A stretch of 64,000 bases of DNA from Amycolatopsis benzoatilytica AK 16/65 (GCF_000383915.1 NZ_KB912942.1:8078470-8142469), one strand, 5' to 3'. Positions 48,409 through 56,855 are shown, numbered from the stretch's first letter. Notes: a model not told the origin generated them from the letters alone. A program made the numbers and translations.

Positions 48409-49769
48409 CGGACTCCCTCGACACCACCCCGGCCGAAGCCCCGGCGGAAGCCTCGGCCGACACGACGGCCGAGACCACCGTCGAACCCCAAGCGGAACCC
48501 GTGGCCGGCACCGTCGCGACGGAGGAATCCGGGGAGCTGACCGACTTCCGCTCGGTCGACGCGCAGATCGCGCTGACCCTGGACTCCGCCGTGCGCCCGC
48601 GGCCGGTGCGGGTCGCGATTTCCGAGGCGCAGGGCCTGCTCTGCGCGGAGGAAGTGGTCGCCGAACACGCGCTGCCCGGTTTCGACCAGGCCGCGGTTGA
48701 CGGGTACGCGGTGCGGAGCGTCGATGTGCGCACGGCCGGGGAAGCGCCGATCCAGCTGCCGGTCGTCGGCGAGATCGCGGCCGGTTCGCGACAGCCCCGG
48801 CGGCTGCAGCCCGGCCAGGCGGTACGGGTCGACACCGGCGCGCCGCTGCCAACGCTGGCGGACGCGGTCATCCCGACCGCCTACACCGACGGACACCAGG
48901 CCAAAGTGACCGTGAGCCGCTCGGTGCCGTCCGCCGGCTACGTGCGGCGGGCCGGCGAGGACGTGCAGATCGGCGACGTCGCGGTCCGCAAGGGCGACAC
49001 CATCGGTTCCGCGCAGGTCGGCCTGCTGGCGGCGGTCGGACGGGCGAAGGTGCTGGTCTACCCGCGGCCGCGGGTGTCGATCGTGTCGGTTGGCGATGAA
49101 CTGGTGGACATCGACCGGACGCCGTCGGTCGGCCAGGTCTACGACGTCAACTCCTACGCGCTGGCCGCGGCCGCGCGCGACGCCGGTGCCGAGGTCAGCC
49201 GGGTCGGCATCGTCCCGGGCGACCCGAAGCGGCTGCGCGAGGTCGTCGAAGGACGACTGCTGATGTCCGAGATCGTGGTCGTCGCGGGCGGGGCCGGCGG
49301 CGCGTCCGGCGACGAGGTGCACGCCGCGCTGTCCGACCTCGGGCACATCGACATGACCCGGGTCGCGATGCACCCCGGTTCGGTGCAGGGCTTCGGCCGG
49401 CTCGGCCCGGACTCGGTGCCCACGTTCCTGATCCCGGGCAACCCGATGAGCGCGCTGGTGGTGTTCGAGGTGCTGGTGCGGCCACTGATCCGCACCGCGC
49501 GCGGCACCCGCAACCCGCACCGCCGGGTGGTCGGCGCCCGGCTGCTGTCGTCGATCACGTCGACGAAGGGCCGCCGCGGCTACCTGCGCGGCCAGTTGCT
49601 GCGCGACGAGGCGAACGGCGAGTACCTGGTGCAGCCGCTCGGTACCGCGGGGGCGCATCTGCTCGCGTCACTGGCCGAGGCGAACTGTCTCATCACGGTC
49701 GAGGAGGACCTGACCGAGGTGGCCGCGGGCGAGCAGGTCAAGGTCACTTTCCTCGCTCAGCGCGCCTGA
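48405..49769 (+). CDS. glp: gephyrin-like molybdotransferase Glp (MoeA family)
   Basis: 454 residues. After a 45-residue Ala/Thr/Glu-rich extension come MoeA domains: FDQAAVDGYAVRS, PVVGEIAAGSRQPRRLQPGQ, VRVDTGAPLP, VSIVSVGDELVDIDRTPSVG, VVVAGGAGGASGDEV, FLIPGNPMSALVVFEV. In Corynebacterium the protein at this position (Glp) binds FtsZ and a membrane receptor, GlpR, coordinating division; a glpR homologue follows two genes later here. Catalysis in molybdenum insertion remains possible. Syntenic with Rv0994. Translation is coupled to galU (ATGA). Confidence 0.88.
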   Translation: MTDSLDTTPAEAPAEASADTTAETTVEPQAEPVAGTVATEESGELTDFRSVDAQIALTLDSAVRPRPVRVAISEAQGLLCAEEVVAEHALPGFDQAAVDGYAVRSVDVRTAGEAPIQLPVVGEIAAGSRQPRRLQPGQAVRVDTGAPLPTLADAVIPTAYTDGHQAKVTVSRSVPSAGYVRRAGEDVQIGDVAVRKGDTIGSAQVGLLAAVGRAKVLVYPRPRVSIVSVGDELVDIDRTPSVGQVYDVNSYALAAAARDAGAEVSRVGIVPGDPKRLREVVEGRLLMSEIVVVAGGAGGASGDEVHAALSDLGHIDMTRVAMHPGSVQGFGRLGPDSVPTFLIPGNPMSALVVFEVLVRPLIRTARGTRNPHRRVVGARLLSSITSTKGRRGYLRGQLLRDEANGEYLVQPLGTAGAHLLASLAEANCLITVEEDLTEVAAGEQVKVTFLAQRA

Positions 49770-49772
49770 TCC

Positions 49773-50432
49773 GTGGCCGCACTTCCCGAGTCCGTCGAAA
49801 CCCGGCACCCCGGCTGGCCCGCGACGCTAGGCCCGTTGCGGGTCCCGGCCGGCGTGGTCGCGGTGCGCCCGGTGCGGCTGCGCGACGCGGGCGAGTGGAG
49901 CCGGGTCCGGCTGCGCGACCGGGAGCACCTCGAAGAGTGGGAGCCGACCGGGATCGGGCCGTGGGCCGACCGCAACGCGTTCTGGTCGTGGCCGTCCCAA
50001 TGGGCGGCCTTGCGCGGCCTGGCGCGGCGGGGCCAATGCCTGCCGTTCACGATCACGGTGGACGGAAAGTTCGCCGGGCAGATCACCGTCGGTAATGTGA
50101 TCCGCGCCGCACTCCGATCCGCGTGGATCGGGTACTGGGTGTCCTCGGACATCGTCCGGGGCGGGGTGGCGACCGCCGCCGTCGCGCTCGTGACAGATCA
50201 CGCCTTCGGGTCGGCCGGCCTGCACCGGCTCGAAGCGACCGTGCGACCGGAGAACAACGCCAGCATCCGTGTGCTCACGAAGGCCGGCTATCGGCAGGAA
50301 GGGCTGTTCGAGCGGTACCTGGACGTGGCCGGCGACTGGCGTGACCACCTGTGCTTCGCCGTGACGAAAGAGGAGACCGGCGACGGCCTGGTCTCTCGCC
50401 TCGTCGCGTCCGGCCGGGCTGAACTGGCCTGA
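49773..50432 (+). CDS. rimJ: GNAT acetyltransferase, RimJ/RimL type
   Basis: 219 residues from GTG, 3 bases after the glp stop. VVAVRPVRLRDAGEWSRVRL begins the GNAT fold, AWIGYWVSSDIVRGGVATAA contains the acetyl-CoA loop, and LHRLEATVRPENNASIRVLT with KAGYRQEGLFERYLDV is the RimJ/RimL C-terminal half. RimJ acetylates the N-terminal Ala of ribosomal protein S5 in E. coli; whether this holds in actinobacteria is not known. Syntenic with Rv0995. Confidence 0.88.
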   Translation: MAALPESVETRHPGWPATLGPLRVPAGVVAVRPVRLRDAGEWSRVRLRDREHLEEWEPTGIGPWADRNAFWSWPSQWAALRGLARRGQCLPFTITVDGKFAGQITVGNVIRAALRSAWIGYWVSSDIVRGGVATAAVALVTDHAFGSAGLHRLEATVRPENNASIRVLTKAGYRQEGLFERYLDVAGDWRDHLCFAVTKEETGDGLVSRLVASGRAELA

Positions 50433-50450
50433 CGGTGACTACGCGTCGAA

Positions 50451-50527
50451 GTTCGATCACGCGTTACCACATCATGTGAGATTCACCTAATGTAGTGATG
50501 CATTTTCGTGATCGAACCCGGCGAGTC
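50451..50527. promoter_or_regulatory. nested inverted repeats between rimJ and glpR
   Basis: Outer arms GTTCGATCACG (50451-50461) and CGTGATCGAAC (50517-50527) are perfect 11-bp complements. Inside are CATCA/TGATG, a perfect CACAT-C-ATGTG palindrome and GTGA-GAT-TCAC. The 77-base element could extrude a cruciform or fold as RNA into a multi-branched structure. It starts 18 bases after rimJ and ends 66 bases before glpR, so it may terminate the first operon or regulate the second. Confidence 0.6.
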
Positions 50528-50593
50528 TGCGCCTCCTGTGTGACTGTTGTGGCTAGCGTGACTACAGCAGAGGATCGGGGGAGGTGACGGGAG

Positions 50594-51427
50594 ATGCCCA
50601 GCTCGGTGATCATCGTCGCGCTCGCCGCGGCATGGCTCGTCGTTCTCGTGCCCATGGTGGCTCGCAAACGACAGCAGGTCGCGCGGACGCCTACCTCCGC
50701 GCTGGCCGCCCGGGTAGTGCGAAGGGGCAGTGCTCGCAACGAGGGACAGGAGGACGACGCCGTGTCCGACAATGCGAAGCCTTCGGTGGAGGACGACCTC
50801 GCCGAACTCGAGGCGGAGCTGGACGCCGACCTCGACGAAGAACCTGAACCCGAACCGGAGCCGCTCCCGCAGCCCTCGCGCGCGGAACGCGGCGAGCCGG
50901 CTCGCGAACGCCGCAGCTACCGGCCCGGCCGGGGCGGCTTCGACCCGGAAGCGGCCGAGATCGCGGCTCGCGCCAAGTACGCGTTCCGGCAGCGGGTGGT
51001 CGTGATCCTGCTGATCGCCGCAGTCGGCACGGCCGCGATCGCCGGGTTCGTGTTCACGCTCGCCTGGTGGGCACACGCGGCGGCGGACATCGCGCTCGTC
51101 GGCTACCTCGGATACTTGCGCCGTCAGGTCCGCATCGAGAACGACATCCGGCAGCGCCGGATGTCCCGCTACTCGACGACGAGCCGCCCCGCGCGCCGGG
51201 CCGCCCCGGTTCGTGAGGAGGAATACGACTCGTTCGCCGAGGCGGAGGACGAGGACGTCGAAGTCGTCGCGCCGGAGGTGCCGCGCGAGATCGTGGAGCG
51301 CAAGCCGTCCCCGATGTCGCGCATCCGTCGGCAGGCGGTCGTGGTCGACCTGGACGACGAGGACCCCGCTTTCGAGGAACTCGCCGAACCCAGCGCGGGC
51401 CCGTACCGCCGGGCAGTCGGAGAGTGA
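50594..51427 (+). CDS. glpR: gephyrin-like molybdotransferase receptor GlpR
   Basis: 277 residues. The N-terminal TM (SSVIIVALAAAWLVVLVPMV) continues into ARKRQQVARTPTSALAARVV; a Glu/Pro-rich acidic region follows, then RAKYAFRQRVVVILLIAAVG and further helices to about residue 175, and a charged cytoplasmic tail ending in DLDDEDPAFEELAEP. This matches the membrane receptor of Glp in Corynebacterium and Rv0996, always a close neighbour of the moeA homologue. GGGGGAGGTGACGGGAG precedes the ATG. It likely recruits Glp-FtsZ to the membrane. Confidence 0.85.
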   Translation: MPSSVIIVALAAAWLVVLVPMVARKRQQVARTPTSALAARVVRRGSARNEGQEDDAVSDNAKPSVEDDLAELEAELDADLDEEPEPEPEPLPQPSRAERGEPARERRSYRPGRGGFDPEAAEIAARAKYAFRQRVVVILLIAAVGTAAIAGFVFTLAWWAHAAADIALVGYLGYLRRQVRIENDIRQRRMSRYSTTSRPARRAAPVREEEYDSFAEAEDEDVEVVAPEVPREIVERKPSPMSRIRRQAVVVDLDDEDPAFEELAEPSAGPYRRAVGE

Positions 51428-51501
51428 CCCCCCGTTGTTCGGTGCTTGAAGGGCACTGATAAGCTTTGCAAGCACTGAACAACAGGGGTTCACGCTCCTG
51501 A

Positions 51502-51574
51502 GGGGCTGTAGCGCAGTTGGTAGCGCGTCTCGTTCGCATCGAGAAGGTCAGGGGTTCGATTCCCCTCAGCTCCA
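51502..51574 (+). tRNA. tRNA-Ala (CGC)
   Basis: 73 bases: acceptor GGGGCTG / CAGCTCC (with G-T), D arm GCGC/GCGC, anticodon stem TCTCG/CGAGA with loop TTCGCAT (anticodon CGC, codon GCG), T arm AGGGG-TTCGATT-CCCCT, discriminator A. It marks the end of the conserved backbone block. Confidence 0.96.
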
Positions 51575-51587
51575 CACATGAAGTTGT

Positions 51588-51645
51588 AGATGAACCCCCT
51601 GAGCGCTTGGAAATCCCAGGTCAGGCACTCGTTGGGGGTTCATCT
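51588..51645 (+). terminator. terminator after tRNA-Ala
   Basis: AGATGAACCCCC and GGGGGTTCATCT form a perfect 12-bp stem with a 34-base loop, 13 bases after the tRNA. The right arm also contains the stop codon of the convergent small gene, so it may serve both directions. Confidence 0.75.
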
Positions 51646-51861
51646 GTGTCGGGGGTTTGGTCGCGGCACGTTGCGTCGCTTACTAGAACTTCCGTCGAGC
51701 TGCCTGGACCTTGATTTGGGGCCGCCATGCTGGCTTCTTGCGAGGTCAACGAGAACCTTGGCGATCTTGCACGGGTCTGGCGGATCGTGTCGCACGCCCC
51801 GAATCCGGACCTTCGACACGCGGGCTCGGGGCTTGTGTCCCCGCTTCTTCGGTTTGGTCAT
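51640..51861 (-). CDS. small very basic protein, 73 aa
   Basis: 73 residues starting MTKPKKRGHKPRARVSKVRI with GVRHDPPDPCKIAKVLVDLA in the centre. The V-R-x-V-R-x-D-P-P-D-x-x-K-hydrophobic pattern is, from memory, shared by small actinobacterial proteins that follow tRNAs or phage-like genes. The pI is clearly high, suggesting nucleic-acid binding. AAGGTGG lies 8 bases before the ATG. It is convergent with tRNA-Ala and lies 83 bases beyond the end of the stress operon, in the same direction. Confidence 0.6.
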   Translation of the reverse strand: MTKPKKRGHKPRARVSKVRIRGVRHDPPDPCKIAKVLVDLARSQHGGPKSRSRQLDGSSSKRRNVPRPNPRHR

Positions 51862-51944
51862 CAGAGTTACCACCTTGTCGCGACGGTTGATTGGTCACGC
51901 AGGTGGGGATGGCCGCCGGGGTGATCTGCCTGCAACTCCGTCGG

Positions 51945-53099
51945 TCATTCGTCGCTTCGCGCGGTCTGCGTGGGACTTTCCCTTTCGCCGGATATCCGGT
52001 CGTCCCGCCGGCGCCGGTTTCGTTCCTGGCGTTCCCGTTCGCGGCGGCCGTAGGTCGCGTTGCGGACGGTCTCTTCGTCTTCCAGGCTTGATCCGAGCGC
52101 GCCGGCGACGATGCCGACCGAGCTGCACAGCCACACCAGGTTCAGGTACGAACCCACACCGACCGAGTGTCCGAGTGCCTGGGCGAAATAGCCGCTGTCG
52201 ATCAGGACGGCCGCCGCGAGCAGGGCGAGCACGTACAGGATCGCGTACATGCACACCACCCCGACCGCCAGTGTGGTGGCCGTGGAAACGTTGTACAGCA
52301 GCGCTTTGCGTCGCTCGGCGGATTCGGAGGGCCGCTCCCAGAGGTGGTTGTACACCGTCAGCCACACCGTCATGACCAGGACGGTGACCACCGTGATCGC
52401 CGTCAGCCGCAACGGGGACAACGCGTCCGCCAGTTTCCAGAACGAACTGGTGATGATGCCGTAGGCGGCGGTGCCGGCCGCCGCCGCGGTGGCGCCCGCG
52501 AGGTGCGGGACGAGCCGCCACGGGCGGTTGTCCCGGACCATCCCGGCCAGCAGCCGCAGCCGGCCACGCAGGCCGACCAGAGCGAGGTGGGTCGCGGACG
52601 ACTGGCGTCCACCGGGCATCCGCCGCGTCGGGGCCAGCACTTCACGCAGCCGTGCCGGCGTCCCGTGTCCGCCGCGATCGCTGTCGATCCCGAGCCGGCG
52701 TGAAACCAGTTGCCGCACCACGCGGACCAGCAACGCGCGTGCCCGGCGCCGCACGAGGACGGCACCGAGCGCGGGCAGCGAGATCATCGCGACACCGTGC
52801 TCGACGTCGACTCCGGCGACGACGGGGCTCGTCCCCGCGCGCCGGGGCAGGTCGGTGACCAGGACCAGCAGGTCCCAACCCCGGTCCTGCCGGTGCCGCC
52901 GCGACAGCGTGCGCATCGGGATGTCACCGTCTTCGTCCAGCGGCAGCTGGTCCACCTCGTGCTCCACCCGCCACCGCGCCTGCCCGCTCACCCGGGTGGC
53001 GAAGATTTCGGGCAGGTCGCCGGCGATCGTCGTGATCACCCGCTCCGGCAGCCCTTCGTCGGCCAGCACCCCGACGGCCACCTGGCGTGGCGCGTTCAT
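51945..53099 (-). CDS. membrane protein of unknown function, last gene of the stress operon
   Basis: 384 residues from ATG at 53099 after GAGGTG. The soluble first 200 residues (RQVAVGVLADEGLPERVITT, GWDLLVLVTDLPRR, GVAMISLPALGAVLVRRRAR) form an unrecognised alpha/beta domain; then come four hydrophobic helices (about 215-345, TAITVVTVLVMTVWLTVYNH and LAVGVVCMYAILYVLALLAA) and a highly basic tail. It follows prsW by 71 bases, so it may have some independent regulation. No family known to me. Confidence 0.7.
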   Translation of the reverse strand: MNAPRQVAVGVLADEGLPERVITTIAGDLPEIFATRVSGQARWRVEHEVDQLPLDEDGDIPMRTLSRRHRQDRGWDLLVLVTDLPRRAGTSPVVAGVDVEHGVAMISLPALGAVLVRRRARALLVRVVRQLVSRRLGIDSDRGGHGTPARLREVLAPTRRMPGGRQSSATHLALVGLRGRLRLLAGMVRDNRPWRLVPHLAGATAAAAGTAAYGIITSSFWKLADALSPLRLTAITVVTVLVMTVWLTVYNHLWERPSESAERRKALLYNVSTATTLAVGVVCMYAILYVLALLAAAVLIDSGYFAQALGHSVGVGSYLNLVWLCSSVGIVAGALGSSLEDEETVRNATYGRRERERQERNRRRRDDRISGERESPTQTARSDE

Positions 53100-53170
53100 G
53101 TGGTTCACCTCGCTCGTCGGCACCCGCCGGTTTCCCCGGGTGGTACCGGCCAAACCCCTCGGACAGCGGG

Positions 53171-54115
53171 TCAGAGCGGAAGAGCCGGATGCCGGGACGT
53201 CGCCACGCGGTAGGCCCGTGCCGGTGGCGTGGCCGGCCGCTCCCGGCGTGCCCGCGCGACCAGCACCAGCAGCCACACCACCCCGATCGCCGCGATCACG
53301 CCCTGCCCTACCCAGGTCAGTGTCGTGTACAACCCGACCTGGGCGCCGGTCGGCGCGGCCGGCAGGCCACGCATCAGCAGTTCGTACTGCCACGGCTGAC
53401 CGGTCAGCAGCAGCGTGACGTAGAGGGAAATCACGGACATCGAGTCCCACAGCGCGTGCAGCAGCGAAACGCCCAGGTAGGCCAGGGCGAGCCGGGCGGT
53501 GAGGACGAAGTGGTCGCGGGTGCTCCACGCGAACAGGAGCCCGCCGAGAACGGCGGTCCACAGCCCGTGCCCGACCGGGGCGAGGAGTCCGCGCAGCAGT
53601 TCGGTGGTCACCAAGTCCGTCAGGGACAGTCCCTGAGGGGTGAACAGCGCGGTCAGCGCGTACCCGGCCGACTCCAGTGCGGCGAACCCGAACCCGACCG
53701 CGGCGCCCAGGATCAACCCGTCGCGCACGGACTTCACGGCCAGGTGCCGGGTCAGCAGGGCGAGCGCGGCCAGTTTGACCGCTTCCTCGATGAGCCCGAC
53801 GCCGACGTACAGCCACGGCGACGGGTGCAGCAGATACGTTTCGAGCACCGATGCGCCGAGCACGCCGAGCACACCGCCGACGATGAACGTGCGGAACACG
53901 AGTTCGGCGGTGATCTCGCCGGAGTCGCGGCGCTCGAACGCCCACGCCACGAAGGTCACCGGCACCAGGAAGCTGCCGAGCAGCACCAGGGTGGGGATGA
54001 GGTTGGGGTTCCCGGTCAGGTAGGTGACGACCGCGGACAGGATCCACAGGAGAAGGCCGGCTCCGAACATCCGGAGCCACATACGTCGTTTCGGGCGTTC
54101 GGCGATCGCGCTCAC
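53171..54115 (-). CDS. PrsW-family intramembrane metalloprotease
   Basis: 314 residues with eight or nine hydrophobic helices. The PrsW/CAAX-type catalytic motifs are present: LIEEAVKLAAL (E-E-x-x-K), FAALESAGY, GHGLWTAVLGG and SLLHALWDSM, with the metal-ligand histidines. PrsW in Bacillus cleaves an anti-sigma factor during envelope stress. The GTG start overlaps the stop of the STAS-domain gene (GTGA). A role in releasing a stress regulator would fit the operon, but no anti-sigma gene is visible nearby. Confidence 0.85.
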   Translation of the reverse strand: MSAIAERPKRRMWLRMFGAGLLLWILSAVVTYLTGNPNLIPTLVLLGSFLVPVTFVAWAFERRDSGEITAELVFRTFIVGGVLGVLGASVLETYLLHPSPWLYVGVGLIEEAVKLAALALLTRHLAVKSVRDGLILGAAVGFGFAALESAGYALTALFTPQGLSLTDLVTTELLRGLLAPVGHGLWTAVLGGLLFAWSTRDHFVLTARLALAYLGVSLLHALWDSMSVISLYVTLLLTGQPWQYELLMRGLPAAPTGAQVGLYTTLTWVGQGVIAAIGVVWLLVLVARARRERPATPPARAYRVATSRHPALPL

Positions 54116-54702
54116 CTGCGCCTCCCCCACCGCTCGCCGCGGCCGTGGGCGGCGGTGTCGATGAAAGTCCGGTACCGGGCCGTGGACCCGGGCTCCGCGA
54201 CGTCCTCGAGCCCTTGGGGGCAGCGCAGCGACGACCACAGCGCGGCACGCGGTTCCGGGTCGTCGATGACCGCGCGGTACCAGGAAAACACTTCGGCCAG
54301 CAGGATGTCGTCCATCGCGTACAGCACGGGCGGCGCGAGCCCGGTCAGCTCGAACAGGCCGCCCCGCGCGGTCAGCTTGTCCTCCACGCGGTGCATCAGT
54401 TCGAGCAGGCCGTCGTCCACCCGCCCGACCTGGGACAGGTCGACCACCAGGCGCCGCGTGCCGGCGTGGAGCAGCCCGGCGAAGTGCGCGGCCAGGAGGC
54501 GGAGTGCCCGCGCGTCGACCGACCCGCCGACCGTGACGACGGTGTGGTGGTCGTCGCGCAATGTCGAGGTGACCGTGAGGTTTCCCGTGGTGCCTGCGAC
54601 GTCGGGTGACACATCGCTCGGCCGCCCGGTGAGGCGTTGCAGCTCGGCGTACGCGGCCACGTAAGCCGGTTGATCGAGGTTGAGTGAGAGTCCGTTGGCC
54701 AT
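54112..54702 (-). CDS. STAS-domain protein (anti-sigma antagonist-like)
   Basis: 196 residues. Residues 45-130 form a STAS domain: VVTVGGSVDARALRLLAAHF, GTRRLVVDLSQVGRVDDGLL (the segment where SpoIIAA-type proteins have the phosphorylated Ser; here Val-Asp-Asp), and GGLFELTGL. The N-terminus and a 60-residue C-terminal extension (FSWYRAVIDDPEPRAALWSS) are specific to this subfamily. Without the phospho-serine, it may be a constitutive partner. It lies between DUF1931 and prsW. Confidence 0.8.
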   Translation of the reverse strand: MANGLSLNLDQPAYVAAYAELQRLTGRPSDVSPDVAGTTGNLTVTSTLRDDHHTVVTVGGSVDARALRLLAAHFAGLLHAGTRRLVVDLSQVGRVDDGLLELMHRVEDKLTARGGLFELTGLAPPVLYAMDDILLAEVFSWYRAVIDDPEPRAALWSSLRCPQGLEDVAEPGSTARYRTFIDTAAHGRGERWGRRR

Positions 54703-54714
54703 GCCTGACGCCTT

Positions 54715-55164
54715 TCAGAGGAGCAGTTCGAACATCCGGAAGACCTGGTCCCATTCGGCGGAGCCGGGGTTCTTCACGCGCGGGTCGATGATCTTGAACG
54801 CCTGGGCGAGAGCCACGCTGAGACCGCCGGCGACGGCCGGGAGCCGCGCCTCGGTGTCTTCGGAGATCGCGATCCCGAGCGGGGGACGCGCCAGGAGCCG
54901 CTCCAGCAGCGGCACCACTTCCAGGTCCTCGTCCATCTTGAGGAACTCGTGCATGCGCTCCTGCAGTCCCTTGGTGATCGGCAGGTCCCACGGCTCGATG
55001 ACGTCCCGCCGGTTGGCCTTGGCCGTGGCCTTGGCGGCCACGAAGAGATCGTGGATCTTGCGGTCCAGGAACTCGTCGTACCGTTTCAGATCGCTCTTGT
55101 CGACGTCCAGGCTCGCGGCCATCCGGAAGAACCGTTCGAACCTCGCCGTACCCATGACCGGCAT
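54715..55164 (-). CDS. DUF1931 family histone-fold protein
   Basis: 149 residues. The first half (GTARFERFFRMAASLDVDKS, LKRYDEFLDRKIHDLFVAAK, RRDVIEPWDLPITKGLQERM) and the second both have the helix-strand-helix pattern of an archaeal-type histone fold, making a pseudodimer as in the Aquifex DUF1931 structure (recalled). CAGGAGG precedes the ATG, whose A overlaps the stop of the FAD protein gene (TGATG). Its function is unknown; it could compact or protect DNA under stress, or bind proteins. Confidence 0.85.
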   Translation of the reverse strand: MPVMGTARFERFFRMAASLDVDKSDLKRYDEFLDRKIHDLFVAAKATAKANRRDVIEPWDLPITKGLQERMHEFLKMDEDLEVVPLLERLLARPPLGIAISEDTEARLPAVAGGLSVALAQAFKIIDPRVKNPGSAEWDQVFRMFELLL

Positions 55165-56855
55165 CAGGCCTCCTGTGAGAGATGTTCGTGGACGAACCGG
55201 ACGGCCATGGCGCCTTCCCCGACCGCCGAGGCCACCCGTTTGACCGAGCCGTGGCGTACGTCCCCCACCGCGAACACCCCGGGCCTGCTCGTCTCCAGCA
55301 CCTGTGGCGGGCGATGCACCCCGCGCCACACGTCGGCGTCCCGGAAGCTCTCGGCGTCCACCCCGGTGAGCACGAACCCGTCCTCGTCGAGGGCGACCAT
55401 GCCCGAAAGCCAGGCGGTGTGCGGGGAAGCTCCGATGAAGACGAACAACGCGCGGGCGTCGAGGACGCGGCGCTCGCCGGTGCGATTGTTTTCGACGACC
55501 ACCGATTCGAGGTTGCCGTCGCCGGCGAGCTCACGGACTTCGGTGTGGCCGAGCACGCTGATCCGCGGATGCTGCTCGACCTGGTCGACGAGGTAGCGGG
55601 ACATGTTCGCGGCGAGATCGCCGCCGCGCACCAGCAGATAGACCACCGGCGAACCTTCCGCGAGGAACACCGCCGACTGGCCGGCCGAGTTGCCGCCGCC
55701 GACCACGGCCACCGGCGAAGCCAGGCATCGACGCGCTTCGTGCACAGTCGCGGCGTAGTACACGCTGCTCGCTTCGAACGCCTCGATGCCGGGTACGACG
55801 AGCCTGCGGTAGCGGGCACCGGAGGCGATCACGACGGCCCGGGAAACGATCTCGATGCCGTCGTCGAATCCGACGACGTAGTGCCCGCCGCGTGCTTCGA
55901 GGGTCCGGGCCTCGGCCGGCACGGCGACCCGGACCCCGAACTTGGCCGCCTGGATCACCGATCGCTCGGCCAGTTCCGCGCCGGAGATCCCCGGCGGGAA
56001 GCCGAGGTAGTTCTCGATGCGGGACGTCGTCCCGGCCTGGCCGCCCGCGGCCAGGCCGTCGAACGCCGACAGCAGCAACCCGTCGGACGCGCCGTAGACC
56101 ACCGCGGCCAGCCCGCCGGGCCCGGCGCCGACCACGAGCAGGTCCCGCACACCGTGTTCCGGTTCCGGCTGCCGCAGCCCGATTTTCCGGGCCAGCTCGG
56201 CAGTGCTCGGGTTCCGCAGCACTTCGGTGCCGTTCACCACGACCACCGGGGTGTCCGCGACGGCGATGCCGAAGCGCCCCAGGAGCGCCTCGGCCTGCCG
56301 GTCCTTGTCGACGTCGACCAGCCGGTACGGGAGCCGGTTGCGCGCCACGAACTCCAGCAGCCGCCTGGTGTCCGGGGAGTAGCAGGAGCCGACGATCCTC
56401 AGCCCGTTGCCGGATCCGATGAGCACCGTCCGGCGTATCAGGTAGGCACGCAGGATCAGGTCTCCGAGCACCGGGTCGCCGAGCACCAGGTGCAGCACCG
56501 CGCCCACCGGGACGGCGAGCACCTCGCCGGGGTCGGCGGCCACGGCGCCGACGAACGCGGGCTGCCCTTCGATCAGTCCGAGTTCGCCCAGGAACCGGCG
56601 AGGTCCGTGCACCCGGACGACCTTCGCGTCGTCCCCGGTTCCTTCGATGACGGCGACCTTGCCGCTCAAGATCACGAAGAACTCGGACGGCCGGCCGCCC
56701 TGCGCGTACAGCACCTCGCCGGCCTGGACCGGACGGCGTTCACCCGCTTCGGCGAGCGCGTCGATCTGCTCGTCCGTGAGCCGGGGGAACGCACCGGAGG
56801 AGTCCGGGGTCTCGGTCAGCGGCGCGCCGAGGTCGATTCCCGTCGAGGCGGTCAT
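55164..56855 (-). CDS. cNMP-binding / glutaredoxin-like / FAD reductase fusion protein
   Basis: 563 residues, three domains. Residues 25-140: cyclic-nucleotide-binding fold (FPRLTDEQIDALAEAGERRP, PRRFLGELGLIEGQPAFVGA). 150-235: glutaredoxin-like with a single Cys (GSCYSPDTRRLLEFVARN). 240-560: thioredoxin-reductase-like FAD/NAD domain (VVGAGPGGLAAVVYGASDGL, ASGARYRRLVVPGIE, VVGGGNSAGQSAVFLAEGSP, GVFAVGDVRHGSVKR). The expected active-site CxxC of thioredoxin reductase is absent: that segment reads SSVYYAATVHEARRC. So it probably does not reduce thioredoxin in the normal way. It is coupled to the UBP zinc-finger and DUF1931 genes by overlaps. Confidence 0.88.
   Translation of the reverse strand: MTASTGIDLGAPLTETPDSSGAFPRLTDEQIDALAEAGERRPVQAGEVLYAQGGRPSEFFVILSGKVAVIEGTGDDAKVVRVHGPRRFLGELGLIEGQPAFVGAVAADPGEVLAVPVGAVLHLVLGDPVLGDLILRAYLIRRTVLIGSGNGLRIVGSCYSPDTRRLLEFVARNRLPYRLVDVDKDRQAEALLGRFGIAVADTPVVVVNGTEVLRNPSTAELARKIGLRQPEPEHGVRDLLVVGAGPGGLAAVVYGASDGLLLSAFDGLAAGGQAGTTSRIENYLGFPPGISGAELAERSVIQAAKFGVRVAVPAEARTLEARGGHYVVGFDDGIEIVSRAVVIASGARYRRLVVPGIEAFEASSVYYAATVHEARRCLASPVAVVGGGNSAGQSAVFLAEGSPVVYLLVRGGDLAANMSRYLVDQVEQHPRISVLGHTEVRELAGDGNLESVVVENNRTGERRVLDARALFVFIGASPHTAWLSGMVALDEDGFVLTGVDAESFRDADVWRGVHRPPQVLETSRPGVFAVGDVRHGSVKRVASAVGEGAMAVRFVHEHLSQEA

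Noticed and set aside
55164..56855. Bona fide thioredoxin reductase partner of the adjacent thioredoxin
   Set aside because: The redox-active CxxC is missing from the expected segment, so the standard reaction is unlikely despite the gene context.
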